9,038 nucleotides of DNA, taken from assembly GCA_016212245.1 (NCBI GenBank), contig JACRGU010000177.1, positions 1 through 9,038 of the forward strand, written 5' to 3'. This DNA comes from Nitrospirota bacterium (GTDB lineage: Bacteria; Nitrospirota; Thermodesulfovibrionia; Thermodesulfovibrionales; SM23-35). The notes below the pieces were generated by a model, which ran no database searches, was not told the origin of the DNA, and saw only the letters and a list, made by a program, of their open reading frames with translations. Below are positions 7,869-9,038 of this stretch, in pieces (position 1 is the stretch's first letter; every line of letters begins with the position of its first letter). The position numbers and the translations under genes were made by a program.

Positions 7869-7955
7869 GGAAGTGGGAAGTGGGAAGTGAAAACTGCAAA
7901 GTTTCTCATTCTTTTTTTTTACTTCTTAGTTCTCACTTCTTACTTCTCACTTTCT
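7869..7955 (+). repeat. Opposed heptanucleotide arrays across the omp85 start: GGAAGTG x3 and degenerate ACTTCTY x5
   Basis: The left array is three exact GGAAGTG units at 7869-7889. The right array is five degenerate units at 7921-7955: ACTTCTT, AGTTCTC, ACTTCTT, ACTTCTC and ACTTTCT. The right array is largely the reverse complement of the left one, so the two form an imperfect inverted repeat with a 31-base centre that contains a T9 run (7912-7920). The last three bases of the third left unit are the proposed GTG start of the omp85 gene, and the right array encodes part of its signal peptide. Confidence 0.88.
7870..7946 (+). promoter_or_regulatory. Predicted mRNA hairpin over the start site of the omp85 gene
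   Basis: Bases 7870-7890 pair with 7926-7946 over 21 positions: 16 Watson-Crick pairs, four G-U wobbles (7875-7941, 7876-7940, 7883-7933, 7889-7927) and one G-G mismatch (7887-7929). The upstream purine stretch at 7875-7880 and most of the GTG start codon 7887-7889 lie in the 5' arm. Inside the loop, AAACT (7891-7895) and AGTTT (7900-7904) can form a small stem closed by GCAA, followed after seven bases by T9. The pairing is read directly. That it restrains translation, or acts as a weak attenuator at the T9 run, is inference. Confidence 0.45.
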
Positions 7956-9038
7956 GAGGTAGAGGGTGCAACAGTTGGTGAAATAGAAATCAATGGGCTT
8001 TATTCTATTGAAGATGAAGAACTCCTCGACATCCTCGATATCAAGCCTGGCAAGCCTATAACCAGAGGAATCGTCATGAGAGGCATAAAGAGGACCTTTT
8101 TAAAGGGGCTGTTTGAGGATATCTCTGTTGAGACGACCGACGAAGAAAAGGCGAAGGTTATTATTAATATAAAGGAAAGGGATTTTATAAAAAACATTTA
8201 TGTAAAAGGTGATTATGCCCTTTCCAGAAAGACCATAAGGGAAATTTTTCTTCTAAAAGAGGGGCAGGTCATGAGATATGACCTGTTTGAGGACGCTGTG
8301 AGAAATTTGAGGCATGAGATAGCGATGCGAGGATTCCCTCATGCCAGTGTTAATGCGGAGATCGAAAGATTAGAGGAGCCATACAGGGTGAATATATACC
8401 TCTCAATTAATACAGGCATCCCTGAAAGGATAAAAAAGATAAGAATCTCTGGGACAGACGATAAGATAAAGACTGTAATGAAATTGTCTGGGGGAGATAT
8501 ATATGATCAGTCAAGATTGAAAAAAGACCTTGAAAGGATAAAGAGATATTACAAAAAGAATGGATATTTTAAGCCTGTTGTGGGCTACACCTTTACTGAC
8601 GAAACCCTCAATATCTCTGTTAATCCCGGTAAGCGTCTGAAGATTTTGATAGAGGGCAATATTGCTATTCCCACAGATACATTATTTAAAGAGATGCCAT
8701 TCTTTGATGCAGAGGATTTCAGGGATGACATTGTGGAAGAGGCATTAGCAAAGATGTTGGCTGTATATCATAATGAGGGATATGCCTTTGCTCAGATAGC
8801 ACCTGTTATAACCACAGAGAATGAACTTATAGTCCTCAAATTCTTTGTCTTCGAGGGAAGCAAGGTAAGATTGAGGACGATTTCTTTTACTGGCGTTACT
8901 CTGCCAGAGAAGAATCTGAAAGAGATAATGTCCCTTAAAGAAGGGGGCCTGTATAATCCGGACCAGATCAATACAGACAGAGAGACAATTAAAGAATTTT
9001 ACAATGCCCTCGGATACCTGACAGTCAATGTTGAAGAA
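7887..9038 (+). CDS. Omp85-family outer-membrane insertase (BamA/TamA type), N-terminal part with five POTRA units; cut by window end
   Basis: The 384 visible codons stay open to the right edge. The start is inferred: TAA at 7863-7865 closes the frame upstream, and GTG 7887 is the only usual start before the first domain. It gives a convincing signal peptide, with VKTAK, then a hydrophobic core at about 6-22 and a possible cleavage site after EVEGA near residue 28. Five POTRA-like units follow: about 30-98 (GEIEINGLYSI), 99-177 (IKNIYVKGDYALS), 180-249 (IKKIRISGT, YYKKNGYFKP), 250-325 (LKILIEGNIAI, YHNEGYAFA) and 326-384+ (LRTISFTGVTLP, FYNALGY). Each has the beta-alpha-alpha-beta-beta pattern with a late G[YF] turn. 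The C-terminal 16-strand barrel would lie beyond the window. POTRA domains receive unfolded outer-membrane proteins in the periplasm. Five units resemble BamA (TamA has three), while the tamB neighbour suggests a TamA role, so I give no symbol. The Shine-Dalgarno sequence is weak. Confidence 0.9.
   Translation, partial: MKTAKFLILFFYFLVLTSYFSLSEVEGATVGEIEINGLYSIEDEELLDILDIKPGKPITRGIVMRGIKRTFLKGLFEDISVETTDEEKAKVIINIKERDFIKNIYVKGDYALSRKTIREIFLLKEGQVMRYDLFEDAVRNLRHEIAMRGFPHASVNAEIERLEEPYRVNIYLSINTGIPERIKKIRISGTDDKIKTVMKLSGGDIYDQSRLKKDLERIKRYYKKNGYFKPVVGYTFTDETLNISVNPGKRLKILIEGNIAIPTDTLFKEMPFFDAEDFRDDIVEEALAKMLAVYHNEGYAFAQIAPVITTENELIVLKFFVFEGSKVRLRTISFTGVTLPEKNLKEIMSLKEGGLYNPDQINTDRETIKEFYNALGYLTVNVEE

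Noticed and set aside
7891..7920. Intrinsic terminator between tamB and the omp85 gene
   Set aside because: The inner stem is only five mostly A-T pairs and the T9 run lies seven bases after it and inside the coding frame. At most it could be a weak attenuator.
7869..7955. CRISPR-like or mobile-element interpretation of the heptad arrays
   Set aside because: Units are seven bases with no spacers, no target-site duplication and no transposase. They are simple tandem repeats.

Overview
The window reads as chromosomal DNA from a diderm (Gram-negative type) bacterium. Evidence is a periplasmic adaptor with its ABC transporter, a TamB-family envelope protein and an Omp85 (BamA/TamA) outer-membrane insertase. 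Base composition is moderately AT-rich and the proteins are rich in Lys, Glu and Ile. The FIMAH domains at the left end and the heptanucleotide repeats would fit groups such as Nitrospirota or the former Deltaproteobacteria, but that placement is only a guess.

Layout. Bases 1-597 hold the C-terminal end of a FIMAH-domain protein and, in the same frame after one TAA stop, a shorter FIMAH-like ORF. Bases 598-670 are non-coding with a possible hairpin. A complete tRNA-Val(GAC) with encoded CCA lies at 671-745. Bases 746-857 are a non-coding leader with short repeats. From 858 to the right edge there are five codirectional, tightly packed genes: a MacA-like adaptor (408 aa), a MacB/LolD-type ATPase (219 aa), a MacB-type permease (401 aa), TamB (1288 aa) and an Omp85 protein with five POTRA units, cut by the window end. 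Junctions are a 4-base overlap, a 2-base gap, a 43-base gap and a 28-base gap, so a single operon is likely.

How the genes may work together. The first three make an inner-membrane ABC exporter with a periplasmic adaptor. TamB spans the periplasm, and the Omp85 protein inserts or contacts outer-membrane beta-barrels. Together they look like an envelope-building or trans-envelope transport unit. The cargo (lipid, lipoprotein, peptide or drug) cannot be read from the sequence.

The most unusual part is the tamB/omp85 junction. The omp85 gene has no ATG start near its signal peptide. It most plausibly begins at GTG 7887, which is the last three bases of a triple GGAAGTG heptad repeat. A complementary degenerate heptad array lies inside the signal-peptide coding region. 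The two arrays can form a long RNA hairpin burying the start codon. A second heptad repeat, AAATTTC x4, lies in frame inside tamB.
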